NCBI GenBank assembly: GCA_015227615.1 | Contig: JAALGZ010000026.1 | Span: 248,001-312,000, forward strand | From: Labyrinthula sp. Ha | Taxonomy: Eukaryota; Sar; Bigyra; Labyrinthulida; Labyrinthulaceae | Length of the DNA: 64,000 bases | Direction: 5' to 3' | Part shown: positions 46,401 to 56,999 of the stretch, in pieces | Position numbering within the stretch: position 1 is the stretch's first letter | How the letters are laid out: each line of letters begins with the position of its first letter | Made by a program: the position numbers and the translations under genes | Notes under the pieces: generated by a model | Told to the model about the DNA's origin: nothing | The model's input: the letters and a program-made list of their open reading frames with translations, nothing else | Database searches by the model: none

Positions 46401-48658
46401 CTGATAAGGATCAAAACCATATTTTTTTACTGATAACCGAAGTTAAAATTATTTTCGCAAAAATACTTGTAATTTTCGCCAAATCCTACACCTAATTACA
46501 AGTAAGGGTTTTATCATAACTTGGCCGGAGTGTAGTTGACCCTAGAACTAGAAATAAGATTGAAGGAAATCAACCTATAATATCCCCAAGAGGGATTGTG
46601 GTGACCTCTAATTCGCGAAAATTGAAAAAAAAACTATTGTAATAGTAAATAACAGAAATAATTAGTGGTCAAAATATAAACTTCAAAAAAAAACTAAAAG
46701 ATCTAGAATTATTCAGCGTAGCAAGCTGGTAACCAAGTATTTGCTTAATGAAGCACAGAGAAGGTCCATGGGTATTAAAGTACTACGAAATATTTTGACT
46801 CCCTCATAGGTAAGTTAATCGATTTTTTTTCAAAAGTTCTGTATGTAAATGTAGATATTGCATGTACCCCTCTATTGTATATAATCTTAGTAAAAAATTG
46901 TAATTATAATAATAGAAACCAGATTACTATCGACGAACTCTTGAAATATTATGAAAAACCAACTGTGGCCGTAATGCACACATACTCGATAAAACACCAA
47001 AATTAGATACTGTAAAGACGATGAAAGAAAACACACCTTTAAACTATTTAGTTAACAAACTAAATAAATAAGTCTCTGTCAGTTAACATGATAACATTAA
47101 CATACCAGGAAACGGTAAGAAAGAAAGAGACCAATACATTTCAGAAGACCTGAAAAGTGGACGAGTTAGATAGTAAATGACCCAATGAACAGAAAGAATA
47201 GAGAACCTGACATTGAAAAAAAAGGTTAGACATGTAATTCAATTTGAATTTAATAAGAATCAACGTTTAGAATACAAAATCTTATCTATAGCTAATAACA
47301 CAGATAATTTAGTATCGAAACAAACTAAGTAAAATTTGACTAATCAGGAAACTAAATTTAAACTATAAAACAGAGATAATATATATTAAGTTCAGAAACT
47401 TCAAAACCATTTTGAATAATAAATTTTCACAATTGTTTTGAGAACTAACAGATACCTATTATATAAATCAAAATGAATATGCAACGAATGAAGATTAAGT
47501 GATATTGATTTGAATGGCTACGATCAAACTTGAAAACTAAGTTATGGAGAAACTACCTCCAACGACATGGCAAATTCTGGCAAGGAAAGATGAAAATAAT
47601 AGCGCTAAATCCGGTAGTCAACGTGTAATTTATTAGGAGAACTCATTAACCCCAGAGGTATTTCGAAGGCGAAAAAACAATACTTGGAGGAGATATATTT
47701 TAATCACCTAGATGCTTTTGAAGTTATGGATTCAATTACTTAGAAATACAAAATACCCCGATATATGCGGTTCAAAAACACACGACAAAAACTGGGATAG
47801 ATGCGAGAAAATTAATGTGTTGGAGAAGAAAATCATGTGAAGGTAAAAACAATATCTTATCGAGATGGGAATGCTATATTGGGAACCAAACTCAACATAA
47901 TTATAACCGGCTATTATGTTGCACAGGAATAATAATAAAGGACACATGACAATAGATTTGACGGATTTAAATAGCTTGTTTGTGTCCAGTAAAAGACCCC
48001 TTATAGATTTTCGAGCTTAATTAATCTTGTTACCATAAAAAATTGACCATATTACCGGCTCTTATGATTTGAGAAGTTTTTGCATGATACAAATTTATAG
48101 GAAAACTGGAAATGCTATTATATTTCAAAAACATTTGAACATTTCTTACTAGATATAGAATGGATTATATCAATAATCCACTTATCTTTTCTACCCGAAC
48201 AATAACTTATATATATTGGGAGGGTACAATGTTTTCTTGAGTCTCAGTAAACGATTGTCTCAAATAACTGGATGATAGTTTTATTTATGAAAATAAATTT
48301 ACAGTTTTGAAAACTTTTGCTTAAAAGATGCTAAAGATATCACTTAGATATAAGTGAAGATTAAATTCACCAAAATGTCCGCTCTGCACTATAAGAGCGG
48401 AATTGCATGACATAATCATGTGCATGGATGGATGTAGCTATAGGAAAATATTTCAATTAAAATTGAGAATATAGTCCCCAGAAACGCTAGTGAAACTAGA
48501 AGATATACTTTGTGATAGCAGAAGGTTCGCCTAAGCACTTAGAAACACCATTGTGATAAGACATTAACTACAACATCTAGTTCAAAAATTAAGCAAAAAA
48601 TGGTAAGAACAGAAAAGCTAGTACCAAAGAAATATACAACTAACATGAATATTAGAAA
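43433..48658. other. Gene-free AT-rich tract
   Basis: About 5.2 kb without a supportable gene. It has a run of nine C at 44020-44028, striking in such AT-rich DNA. A 71-codon frame at 45083-45298 minus is rich in charged residues, but I recognise no family. The rest is short, stop-rich frames with A/T runs. No RNA gene was recognised. Confidence 0.55.
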
Positions 48659-48673
48659 CAGTGATGCTCAAAT
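48659..48673 (+). repeat. Left terminal inverted repeat of the hAT element
   Basis: CAGTGATGCTCAAAT matches the reverse complement of the right end over all 15 bases. Confidence 0.85.
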
Positions 48674-48948
48674 TTTTACTATAAATTTTGTGGGTTCCAC
48701 GTTTTCCATGAAAATTTGTGGGGACGTTAAATTTTGAAAAAAATAGTGGGGAAGCGGCAAGTGTGGGAAACCTCGGCGTCCCCGTGATGACTCGCAAATT
48801 GCCAAAAATATCATTGCTTTTTTCTGTGCAAAGTTCACCTTATTCTCAATAGTTACATAGGTCAGAAGGTTAAGTTTGGGATAAACTTTTACACAGTAAT
48901 ATGTATTTATATGAAGAAAAGATAAAACTTATTAATAACCCTTAAGTC

Positions 48949-50702
48949 TTAAGCTTCGTCATCGCTATGCACCTCTTTGTCACAGGAACAAACTCCCTCA
49001 AGTGTCAAATCTTCTTTTTCTTCTTCATCATTCTGTTCCGCCATCTCTTTTTCTTCTTCTTCCTTATCATCGAAACCTGGAATTTTGTTTTTCATAGCAA
49101 AATGAATTTTGTGATCCATCAACTCATCTTTATTCAGCTTCAAAAATACAAGTCTGTTTAAACTTGCAGACATCATCCTATTTCTCTTGTCAATAAAAAT
49201 CAGCTTGTACTGGCTGAACAATCCTTCTACACTGCACGAAGTCACCGGAATAAAGCCCACATCTGTGAAGGTACTATTCTTTTTACTTTTTCTTTTCTGA
49301 GAAGCAAGCTCTGCAACCACATAATCACCATGTGGAGTCTTCGCTTTTTCTTCAGAAGGATCTTTAACTAGCCTGGACAAAGTTTCTATTGCATCAAGTT
49401 TATCTTCTTCCTCCCAATAAACTTTAAAAACCTAAGTTTCAAAACTACCAAACTCAGCTAAAATATCTGTATCATGTTCTTATTACTTCAACAAAGAATC
49501 ATTATTATTGACATCTCTTAAGAGATTTGCAACAACTTTCTTCCCATCTCCAAGGTTAAATTTTAATTTTGAAGAGCAGCGGTGTAGCGGTCGCAGGTAG
49601 CAAGAAAATCGATATGTTTTTTCCAAAGTTCTTGTTTCACGCTGTCCCAGAAGAAGATCTTTAACTTCATCGTCATTAATCTGCGCAATGAACATCCAAA
49701 TGTCAAGGTATCTTTTCATCATAAAAAATTTTCCACTCCAACGCGTTACATTTGGAAGAATAACTACCTTATCGGTAAATTCTGTAAAAGCTGCTGTTAA
49801 TTTCTTTGACTTCTTGATCCTGCAAAAAAGCAACTGTATTTTGTGTAAATCTTCGGATAACGGTGTTTGAGTTTTGATATATGCTCTAAAACTTGGAACC
49901 GAACGATGGCTAAGACAGCCCAAAAACTGCGTTCCAAGATCTCTGCAAACTTTTTTGTTCGTGTTTGTGTTATCGGCAGCAATAGCAATCAGCAGTGATT
50001 CATCAAGACCAAACTTGTTCATCAAATTCTTCAGGAAAGGAACAATGTCACATGTTTTCTAGGTTTTTTTTTCTAAAGGAAGTCCTCCAAGAAGGCGAAA
50101 AGTCATCTTCTTCATCTTGTCGAAACATAAATAAACACCATTGAAACTGTAACCTTGGTGAGCATAACCATCAATGACTAAACAAAATTGTTCTGTATCC
50201 ACTTATTGTTTGAACTTCTATATAAAAAGGTGTTCCATGCGCCTCATATAAGTTCTCATCGTGTTCTCACTAACGAGGTCACCCACATTCTTTATATTCT
50301 TAAACTCTTCGGATTTCAATAAGCTCAATGGCATATTCCTCTCTAGCAAAAAGTTACAGATAGATTTCTTTAAAGCATCAGTTTTTTCAATGTTCATAAA
50401 CTCCAGAATATCTTTGCTTTTTCTTCTGCACTTTCTTGCATATTCTTCTTTTATTTTGTCAATACTTTCTTCGTCTACGTGCGTTTTTAGGTGTTCCATG
50501 AGACCAGTACAACCTTTTTACTCCACCAAGTCATCTTTGTTGGGCTATGTTTGCAAGGAAGCTTGAATGCGTGCGCTTTCTTTGTTAATCCGACTTTTCC
50601 AACGTCAAAACTCTGTTTAATTACTGCGAAAAGAACTGGATCTCGTTCTGAAGACTCTTCATGGATGAGTTCTGCGGCAGACTTTGGCAAATCAATGTTC
50701 AT
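48949..50702 (-). pseudogene. hAT transposase pseudogene
   Basis: The frame starts at ATG 50702-50700. The N-terminal part has a BED-type zinc-finger pattern (LPCKHSPTKMTWWSKK... followed, after a one-base slip in an A run near 50515, by LMEHLKTH). The next segment, to 50218, is helical. A region with internal stops around 50040-50215 still reads VIDGYAHQGYSFNGVYL, the first catalytic strand. Then 50025-49483 gives IAIAADNTNTNKK and LPNVTRWSGKFFMMKRYLDI. Finally 49380-48949 holds the C-terminal dimerisation domain, VTSCSVEGLFSQYKLIFIDK and RNRMMSASLNRLVFLKLN. At least two frameshifts and several stops make it inactive, yet the protein is still easily read, so decay is not ancient. The acidic C-terminal tail (Glu/Asp-rich) is unusual for the family. 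Confidence 0.85.
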
Positions 50703-50883
50703 TTTTATCCGAAGTTGTGGTTTTTAACTCTTAATTTAACGGTTTTAGTATGGCCGGATTGGACACAGAGAATTATTTTTGAAAATTTTGTGGGCTCGCA
50801 GTAGCAGTTTCTCCACGCAGCCTGTCACTAATAATTTTGTGTGGGGACCTATGGTTGTATATCGGATATTAGTGGGTGACCAG

Positions 50884-50898
50884 ATTTGAGCATCACTG
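50884..50898 (-). repeat. Right terminal inverted repeat of the hAT element
   Basis: ATTTGAGCATCACTG is the exact inverted copy of the left end and lies 182 bp upstream of the transposase start codon. Confidence 0.85.
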
Positions 50899-52468
50899 TG
50901 TGCTATAGATGGAAAAATACTTCCTTATTATAATAATTGTATAGAACTCAAATGCTTATACGGTGACTAAAAGATAATTACTATTTTTGAAAATGTGTCT
51001 CAACATTCCTCTTAAAATATTTCTAGACTATTGTTTCTCTAGGTCCATGGTTTTCCAGATGAATTAGAGTCATATGGAGTGCATAAACTCCGTTTTTTGG
51101 AGCATTTGTTCTCTAAGAGTCAAAGAAGAGACAGTGAGTAATTAAAATGAAGAAGCTATATTGCTATATCCAGTAATAGCACATCACCAAAAAGTCTTGC
51201 ATTTAAGAGAATGCGATTTGGAACCCAAAAGCTATATGAGCTTCTGTGTGACCAAAATAATTTATTATTTACAGAATAAAAACTTCGTATGCTAGATATA
51301 TCCACTAATTGTACTGCTTCCATTGAATACAAATGATATTCTGGGTCAAAGATTTTTTGATGAACTAAGAATCAAATAAAGTGAATTTTCTATGGTAACT
51401 TTTTTAAGTCCATCGGGCTGTTATATACGGCAAGCATGTAGCTCAAAACTGAAGATAGAGAAATACCCTCTGTTAACATTTTATGTGGTACTAAACCATT
51501 TAGAACTTGTGAATTGGGTGATTTGCGTTATGCAATAGATGATAAAGTAGATTTAGAGGAAAATCGCGTAACAGTCTACATGCGATGGACCGAAAGTGTT
51601 CCTGTAATGTACTTCGTATATACATTTGCAACTGCAAGTGGAAGATCATTGATTAATTAAATAGCTCGTGTAAGAAAATGAACTTAGATTGTTAAGCATT
51701 CTTAACAGGAGGAAGACTGTAGAGAAATAGATGCATTCAACGGGATGAATATTAAATAAATAAGCGAGGTTGATAAATATTCCCATTTTATAGACCACTT
51801 TTTTTAAAGTAGTCATGCAGCGCTCATCCTTATATTTCTTTACAATTGATACAGACTTCGACAATGCGATAGATTTCAAGGATCATATGTTCTTAAAGAC
51901 TTATGATAATATGGTATTTTAAGAACCTGCATAAGAGTTTAATGTTACAGAAGGACGATAATTATATATATAACCAATCTAAAGACAAGAAATATTATGT
52001 ATGTGACATACAATGTGACAAAAAGGACTCTTGCTTTATTGTGCTGATGGTACTATTTGTTTATTTGCTTAGCACATTTCTTTCCCTTGAGTTAAATGAT
52101 ATTAAAATCCGTCATTTGTGTTCTTCTTAGCTATTTAGTACCCAATTTATATCTAGATCCAAACTTAAGAGTTATATATATATATACATTATTGCCTTGT
52201 GGCAAAATATGTATTAGGTCATAAGTATTGTGTTCCTTTATTGTTGAATATGAATACATATAATTTCAATTAACTTTTTCAAGCAACTATTTAAATATGT
52301 TATTCGAAGTTCAGTATAATAAACTTCTTATTGTTTGTTAAACATAAAGTATTGAAATAATTCTACATCTGTGGTTGTTGTACTGTATTATCGGGATGTA
52401 CAAATCAGCAAACTATCTAAAGGTAAAACAAGTAGTCCTACAATAAATTAAAGAAGAGTAGTTAAGAG
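50899..52468. other. Gene-free AT-rich tract
   Basis: No gene was recognised. A TA microsatellite lies at about 52171-52186. Short frames at 51646-51879 minus and 51903-52130 plus show no domain. Confidence 0.55.
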
Positions 52469-53608
52469 TTAACTATGAACTATATGCTCACTCTTTGGAT
52501 CAGCAAAGTGCCCTCCTGGTCTATACTTGTACAAATAGTTAAATGCTTTCCTTTCAAACTCAACTGGTTCAACACCAACATCTTCACAACCCAAAACTCC
52601 TTCTCTTTTAACTTGATCCACACCAAATAACTCAGCTCCACTTTTTGTCCATAAAATACTTGGATTCGGTTGACATTCACTTAATTCTAAACCTTTCTGA
52701 ATAAATTTATTCTGCACAATATTAGCAGGAATATCTAAAAACTTAACATCCTTTTTCCAAATTGTATCAGCAACATATTCATAGATTTGTTTATAACTAT
52801 ATTGATGCTTTCCATGTATTTCAATTGTATCTCCTGCAAATTCATAATTACATAACTGCTTTAGAACATCTGCCACGTCAGCAACCCAGATTGGACAGAT
52901 TTCACTTTTTCCAGAATAAATCAGTGGCACAATTGGATAAGTTTTCAGAGCCATAGCTATTGGATTCAAAAAACTGTCTTCATCTCCATAGATAACATTA
53001 CTTCTTAGAAGCGTGCGTCCTGGAAACTCTTCTTCAACTGCTTTTTCTCCTAGGGCCTTGGTTTTAGCCCATTCCGATCTACTTTTTTCATCAGCAGCAA
53101 CAGAGGACATGTGTATGAAATGTTTCACATCCATTTCTCTAGCGATTTGAGCAATCTTCTTCGGAAGAGAAACATGAACATTTTCAAATGTCCAATTTTT
53201 TATCCATGGAAATACATATCGTGTTTCATACGTTTTCCCAATGAGATTAATCACAATGTCTGAATCCTCCATCGCTTTCCTTAGTGAGAGATCGAACTCA
53301 TCGGGATTTGTTAGAAGTTTTGTAGGATCAAAATAATACGGAGCTGTTCTTCCATAATCTGCAAGTGGCTTCAAATGTCTCAGTGATAGATCATCTCCTC
53401 TAGTCACGTAGATTATGTTGTTTCCAGATCTACCTAATTCATTAGCCAAATATCTTGCAACGAACCCAGAAGCTCCAAATATCGTTATTTGCTTTCCTGT
53501 GAATGATGATCTTCCTCCACTTCCTGCGCCAAGCGATACAAATGATTGAATCTCACTGCGTGGAACAACTGAAGTTGATCTAGATAAGTTTCTAATGAAG
53601 TTTTTCAT
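52469..53608 (-). CDS. NDUFA9: NDUFA9, 39-kDa subunit of mitochondrial complex I
   Basis: NDUFA9 is an atypical short-chain dehydrogenase that binds NADPH structurally. It stabilises the junction between the peripheral and membrane arms of NADH:ubiquinone oxidoreductase. The 379-residue frame starts with a basic presequence (MKNFIRNLSRSTSVVPRSEI). A Rossmann glycine motif near residue 43 follows (ITIFGASGFVARYLANEL), then DIVINLIGKTYETR, KHFIHMSSVAADEKSRSEW with the SKA/TKALGEKAVE helix, LLRSNVIYGDEDSFLN, and PIWVADVADVLKQL. These blocks follow the family order and length (about 375). The start is the first ATG, only 89 bp from the start of the divergent neighbour, so the two probably share a promoter. 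A working complex I implies aerobic or at least NADH-oxidising mitochondria. Confidence 0.93.
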   Translation of the reverse strand: MKNFIRNLSRSTSVVPRSEIQSFVSLGAGSGGRSSFTGKQITIFGASGFVARYLANELGRSGNNIIYVTRGDDLSLRHLKPLADYGRTAPYYFDPTKLLTNPDEFDLSLRKAMEDSDIVINLIGKTYETRYVFPWIKNWTFENVHVSLPKKIAQIAREMDVKHFIHMSSVAADEKSRSEWAKTKALGEKAVEEEFPGRTLLRSNVIYGDEDSFLNPIAMALKTYPIVPLIYSGKSEICPIWVADVADVLKQLCNYEFAGDTIEIHGKHQYSYKQIYEYVADTIWKKDVKFLDIPANIVQNKFIQKGLELSECQPNPSILWTKSGAELFGVDQVKREGVLGCEDVGVEPVEFERKAFNYLYKYRPGGHFADPKSEHIVHS

Positions 53609-53697
53609 TGCTTTCTGCTTTTGTTAAAGAGTGGCTGTTATGGACAGTCTGTCATTTTTGGCCATTTTAAATATTTAGGAGAGCCGTTAAGTAAAAT
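53609..53697. promoter_or_regulatory. 89-bp divergent promoter region
   Basis: This is the only sequence between the two start codons of NDUFA9 (minus) and the coiled-coil gene (plus). It is AT-rich but has more G and C than the deserts. Inverted GGCCA/TGGCC-like words occur in its centre (TTTTGGCCATTTT, 53656-53668). No TATA box is obvious. It must contain both transcription starts and both leaders. Confidence 0.5.
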
Positions 53698-54389
53698 ATG
53701 ACTCGAGTAAAATTAAACATTTTGCCAAGAGAGATTTTAGACTTGAATAGTCGATTGAAATCCAACGCTAAGGAGTTTTTTGATAAATTAGTAGAAAATG
53801 ATGAGGATAATGTGTTACGTATGATTTTTATTTATGTTTTTATTCTCAAGGACGAATGAAAGAGAGTCTTGGAGACATTAAAGATATAAAGGAAAAAGAA
53901 GACATGAAAAGATTGTTCAAGGAAAAGGAGAAAACTTTTAATGATCTTAATCTTAAATTTGAAGAAAATAAAAAGAACATAGAAGTTTTGAAGAATGATT
54001 TATCTACTTTAAAAAAAAAGTGCGATGATTTAACACAAGAAAATAAAGAGATACTAGAAGAACAGAAAAGAAGAAAGCTCAAGCAAGATAAATGTTTTAA
54101 TAATTCTTTCACAAGTAAAATCTACAAAAATTATGGGTTTACTCTAGAAGAAGTTGAAGAAACAATATGGGTATGTTATAATACATTTAAATTTGTATTG
54201 GATGAAGAAGCAACAAAATATGATTTCTGTGTTAAGAAGCCGCAAAAGAAGCTAATTGATGACATTATTGCCAAGATTAGGAAACAGGTTTCTGAGCGAG
54301 AGCAGGAGGAGTTTGAACTAAGAGAGTTCTTGTTAGAATTGAAGAAATTAGATGAACATATTTCTGTGACGAGCAAACTTCTAAAATAG
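53698..54389 (+). CDS. Coiled-coil protein, possibly SPC24/SPC25-like, two exons with a 32-nt intron
   Basis: Exon 1 (53698-53818) and exon 2 (53851-54389) join in phase 1 to 219 residues. Residues about 35-130 are strongly coiled-coil (KEKEDMKRLFKEKEKTFNDL, with leucine/isoleucine heptads). They are followed by a compact C-terminal segment, SKIYKNYGFTLEEVEETIWV then FKFVLDEEATKYDFCV, and a final charged helix. A long coiled coil followed by a small RWD-like domain opening with 'Y...G..l..v' is the layout of the kinetochore NDC80-complex subunits SPC24/SPC25 (human SPC25 is 224 residues). The resemblance is in layout and a few positions only, so the name is tentative. A different coiled-coil protein is quite possible. 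The gene diverges from NDUFA9 across 89 bp and ends in TAG, and no gene follows. Confidence 0.55.
53819..53850 (+). other. 32-nt GT..AG intron in the coiled-coil gene
   Basis: The intron starts GTATGATT, ends CTCAAG and is T-rich. Removing it joins an ATG-initiated 40-codon exon to the long coiled-coil frame in phase. Without it the second exon would begin at an internal Met and lose its promoter-proximal start. Confidence 0.7.
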
Positions 54390-54779
54390 GTGCTGTAGTT
54401 TAAGTTCAAGAAATATATTTTTTATTTCTTCTAAATTCGTTTACTTTACATATTTCTTTTGTTATACATCTTTGACACCTAGATACTTACTGGCTTCTTG
54501 TACAAGGATTTACAAAAATGATTTGAATATGTAACAGGTGTAATTTCGTTCCGGAGTCGTAGAGTGGTTATCCTTGAGCAAAACAAGGAAGAAGCGTGGA
54601 AAAGTGTTAAGAGTATGTGAAATTCTATTTCATTTGTTCTTATTATGATAAGAATATAGTTATGCTCGTATATTATGAACTGGAAGTGTTTATATTATAA
54701 GAATATAATAAAAAGTTGTAACGAGAACATATTCTTTGTCTCGTATTGTCTCAACTTCTTACTATTAGCCCTAGAACTA
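54390..54779. other. Non-coding tract with a tRNA-like word
   Basis: No gene was seen. GTCGTAGAGTGGTTATC at about 54558-54574 resembles a tRNA D-arm, but no T-arm or closing acceptor strand follows. Confidence 0.5.
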
Positions 54780-54901
54780 GGTGTGTTTAACGAGAAAGTT
54801 TTAACGAGAGTTTTTCGAGAAGAGATCTCTCGTTATCTCGCAAAACAAATATTTAAGTAAAATCATTCTCGAGGAGCTATTGTTATCTCGATAAACACAC
54901 C
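54780..54901. mobile_element. 122-bp MITE-like inverted-repeat element
   Basis: The ends form an inverted repeat, GGTGTGTTTAACGAG at the left and CTCGATAAACACACC at the right, with one mismatch in 15. The element is flanked by TA on both sides (54778-54779 and 54902-54903), the target duplication used by Tc1/mariner-type transposons. Inside are several copies of CGAGA/TCTCG words in both orientations, so the whole unit can fold into a long imperfect hairpin. It has no coding capacity. A matching full-length transposon is not in this window. Confidence 0.65.
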
Positions 54902-54903
54902 TA

Positions 54904-56999
54904 CCTAGAACCCAGTTACTATTATTAGAATAGTTCATTGTTGAGAACCCTCTAGAAACTCAATGGACGATTACTCTACCTTTTAGAGAGCACAAAAATA
55001 GAGAACCAAAGTACAGATTTGTTCTCCGCTGTGCTATTACGCATTAATCATTTAATCAACTATCAACAACTTTCGAATGCACTTTTGTAAATCTAAACAA
55101 CTGTTATAGAACTTCACTATTACTTACAACATTCTCAAAGCTTTTATTTTTAAGTCCCTAGAAACTAGTAAATCAATTTGCGGCTAGATTTTACAAAAAA
55201 GTATATATGAACCAACACTATGCTACTAGTCTCGTCTTTCGTGGAGTAAAAGCATATATTTTGCTAAGAGAAAAGTTACTAACTCGCCTTATTGTTCCTG
55301 TAGAAGAAAGGGGCACCCATTCTATTCACCTGTTTACAATCTCTGTTTGCATATCTTGTTCTCATTTAAGACATATACACGCTAAATCCGGGTTTACATA
55401 GGAGTTTCAAAGACAGTCAAAGGTTAAAAAGTTGAATGCAGCCATAAAGATACTAGTTATTTACAGTATTTGGATGGGGGGACAGCTTATTAGTAGCTAG
55501 CCTTTGGAAGTGCACTCATACGTTAGGGATTATATGGGAATTTCGACGAGGGGTACCAGTAAGGATTCTTAGTGAAATTGCATGAAACCTACCAGTAGAT
55601 TAACAACAGTGAACGAGGGCCCAACACTCCGAACCCCAGCTCATACTTCGACAGAATTTAGAGGGGTTGGGAAGAAGTGAAGTGCACTTAGAAGTTAGCA
55701 ATGAAGCAGTAAAACTTAAAAAATAGGAAAACGGACAGTTTTTTCCTAACTTATCAAAAACCCTTTAAAGCTATCCCCGCGTCTTTGATAATAGTCCCCA
55801 TGACTTGGCCCTTCTTCCGCACTCGGCTCTGAATGAAGATGAGGGTTGTTTTAGAAATTTTAAAATATCCTGAATACATATGAGTCCAAGAATATGTAAA
55901 ATTTAATGAAAATGTGTTAGAGAAATGTTTTTAGGATTTTAAGAAACTTAATTTCGAATTGTCAAATTGGGAGGTTTTAGATTCATGCGAAAATTAAAAT
56001 TTGCACGTTCTTAATATAACAGAAAGTACTTTAACATTGCATGTAGCTTGGTGCTGAAAGCAATCATTTTTTTTTACCTTTTGGCCCTGAAATTTCTTTT
56101 TTTTTTCAATTTAATCCTGAACTAACCTTTCTTCTGTATCTTGATACAGAGCCTTTTCACTCTCTGTGATTTAGTTTTTAATTCTTGGTTTTTGAGAAAA
56201 TATGCTATTTCTACTGATAGAAAAGTGAGCTTTGGAGGCCAAACCTCAATAAAAACCATTTTGTTGGCAAATGTTGAGTTGGTCATGGGAATAGAGGTTG
56301 AAAAGAAAATTATAGACGCTGTTTGTGTATATTAAAACATTCTTTGAGAACTGAATTAGAGGAATCGGTATCTTCTGAACGATACAAACGTATATTTAAA
56401 TAGTCTGGGTTAACCAAATGTGGTTGAGCTGAAGATATGTGGAAAAACTATCAGTAAGAAGTTATTCTTAAGTTTAATTTAGAATGAATTCCAACATGAC
56501 AACATGGATTTGTTTAGTTTCTTATTAAGGAATCCATAGTAAAAATCGACCCAACCGATTTTTAAATAAATTCTTCACAGTTCTTATAAGGCAAAATGTG
56601 CCATGTATAATACATCAGCTGTATTTTCGGAACGATTGTGGAATAAAATGACTCCATAGATACTGGAAGAACGAGAAGTATTGGTAGGTTTCTTCAGTTT
56701 TTAGGACTCCTATGTTGAAGTATCAAAATAATGACTGAGTGGTGTACCTCTTGAATTCTCTATTGCACCAAGCTAAGGCAATGCCTAGATATTCCTAGTT
56801 TTTTATAGGCTCAAATACAGATAAAGTCTCTCTGTAGATAGAAAATACGAATTATCAATAATTGTTTAGACTTTGAGAATTTAGTCTTAGTTCAATGTTT
56901 GCACAAAATCCCTAAGATGTTGATATATATTTAGCCTCATGAACCTCGAGTAACCTATCTTCAACCCTCTATTTAACTATGATATATTTTGTAGCTAGA
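54904..56999. other. Gene-free AT-rich tract
   Basis: No supportable gene is present. Short frames at 55207-55401 and 56141-56335 lack recognisable domains. T runs occur near 56067-56110. Confidence 0.55.

Larger units (their letters stand above)
48659..50898 (-). mobile_element. hAT DNA transposon, defective
   Basis: A 2240-bp element is bounded by a perfect 15-bp terminal inverted repeat, CAGTGATGCTCAAAT, at 48659-48673 and 50884-50898. CAGTG-type ends are common in hAT elements. Subterminal AATTTTGTGGG motifs occur in the same orientation near both ends (48684-48694 and 50784-50794). The interior encodes a hAT transposase on the minus strand. An 8-bp target duplication is not preserved: the flanks ATTAGAAA and TGTGCTAT differ. 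Either the flanks have diverged or one end was rearranged. Confidence 0.85.

Noticed and set aside
49688-50727. Plus-strand frames opposite the hAT transposase
   Set aside because: These are shadows of the minus-strand transposase, which has clear hAT motifs.
54553-54620. Possible tRNA (GTCGTAGAGTGGTTATC looks like a D-arm)
   Set aside because: No T-arm, no GGTTCGAATC-like loop and no closing acceptor stem follow at the right distance.
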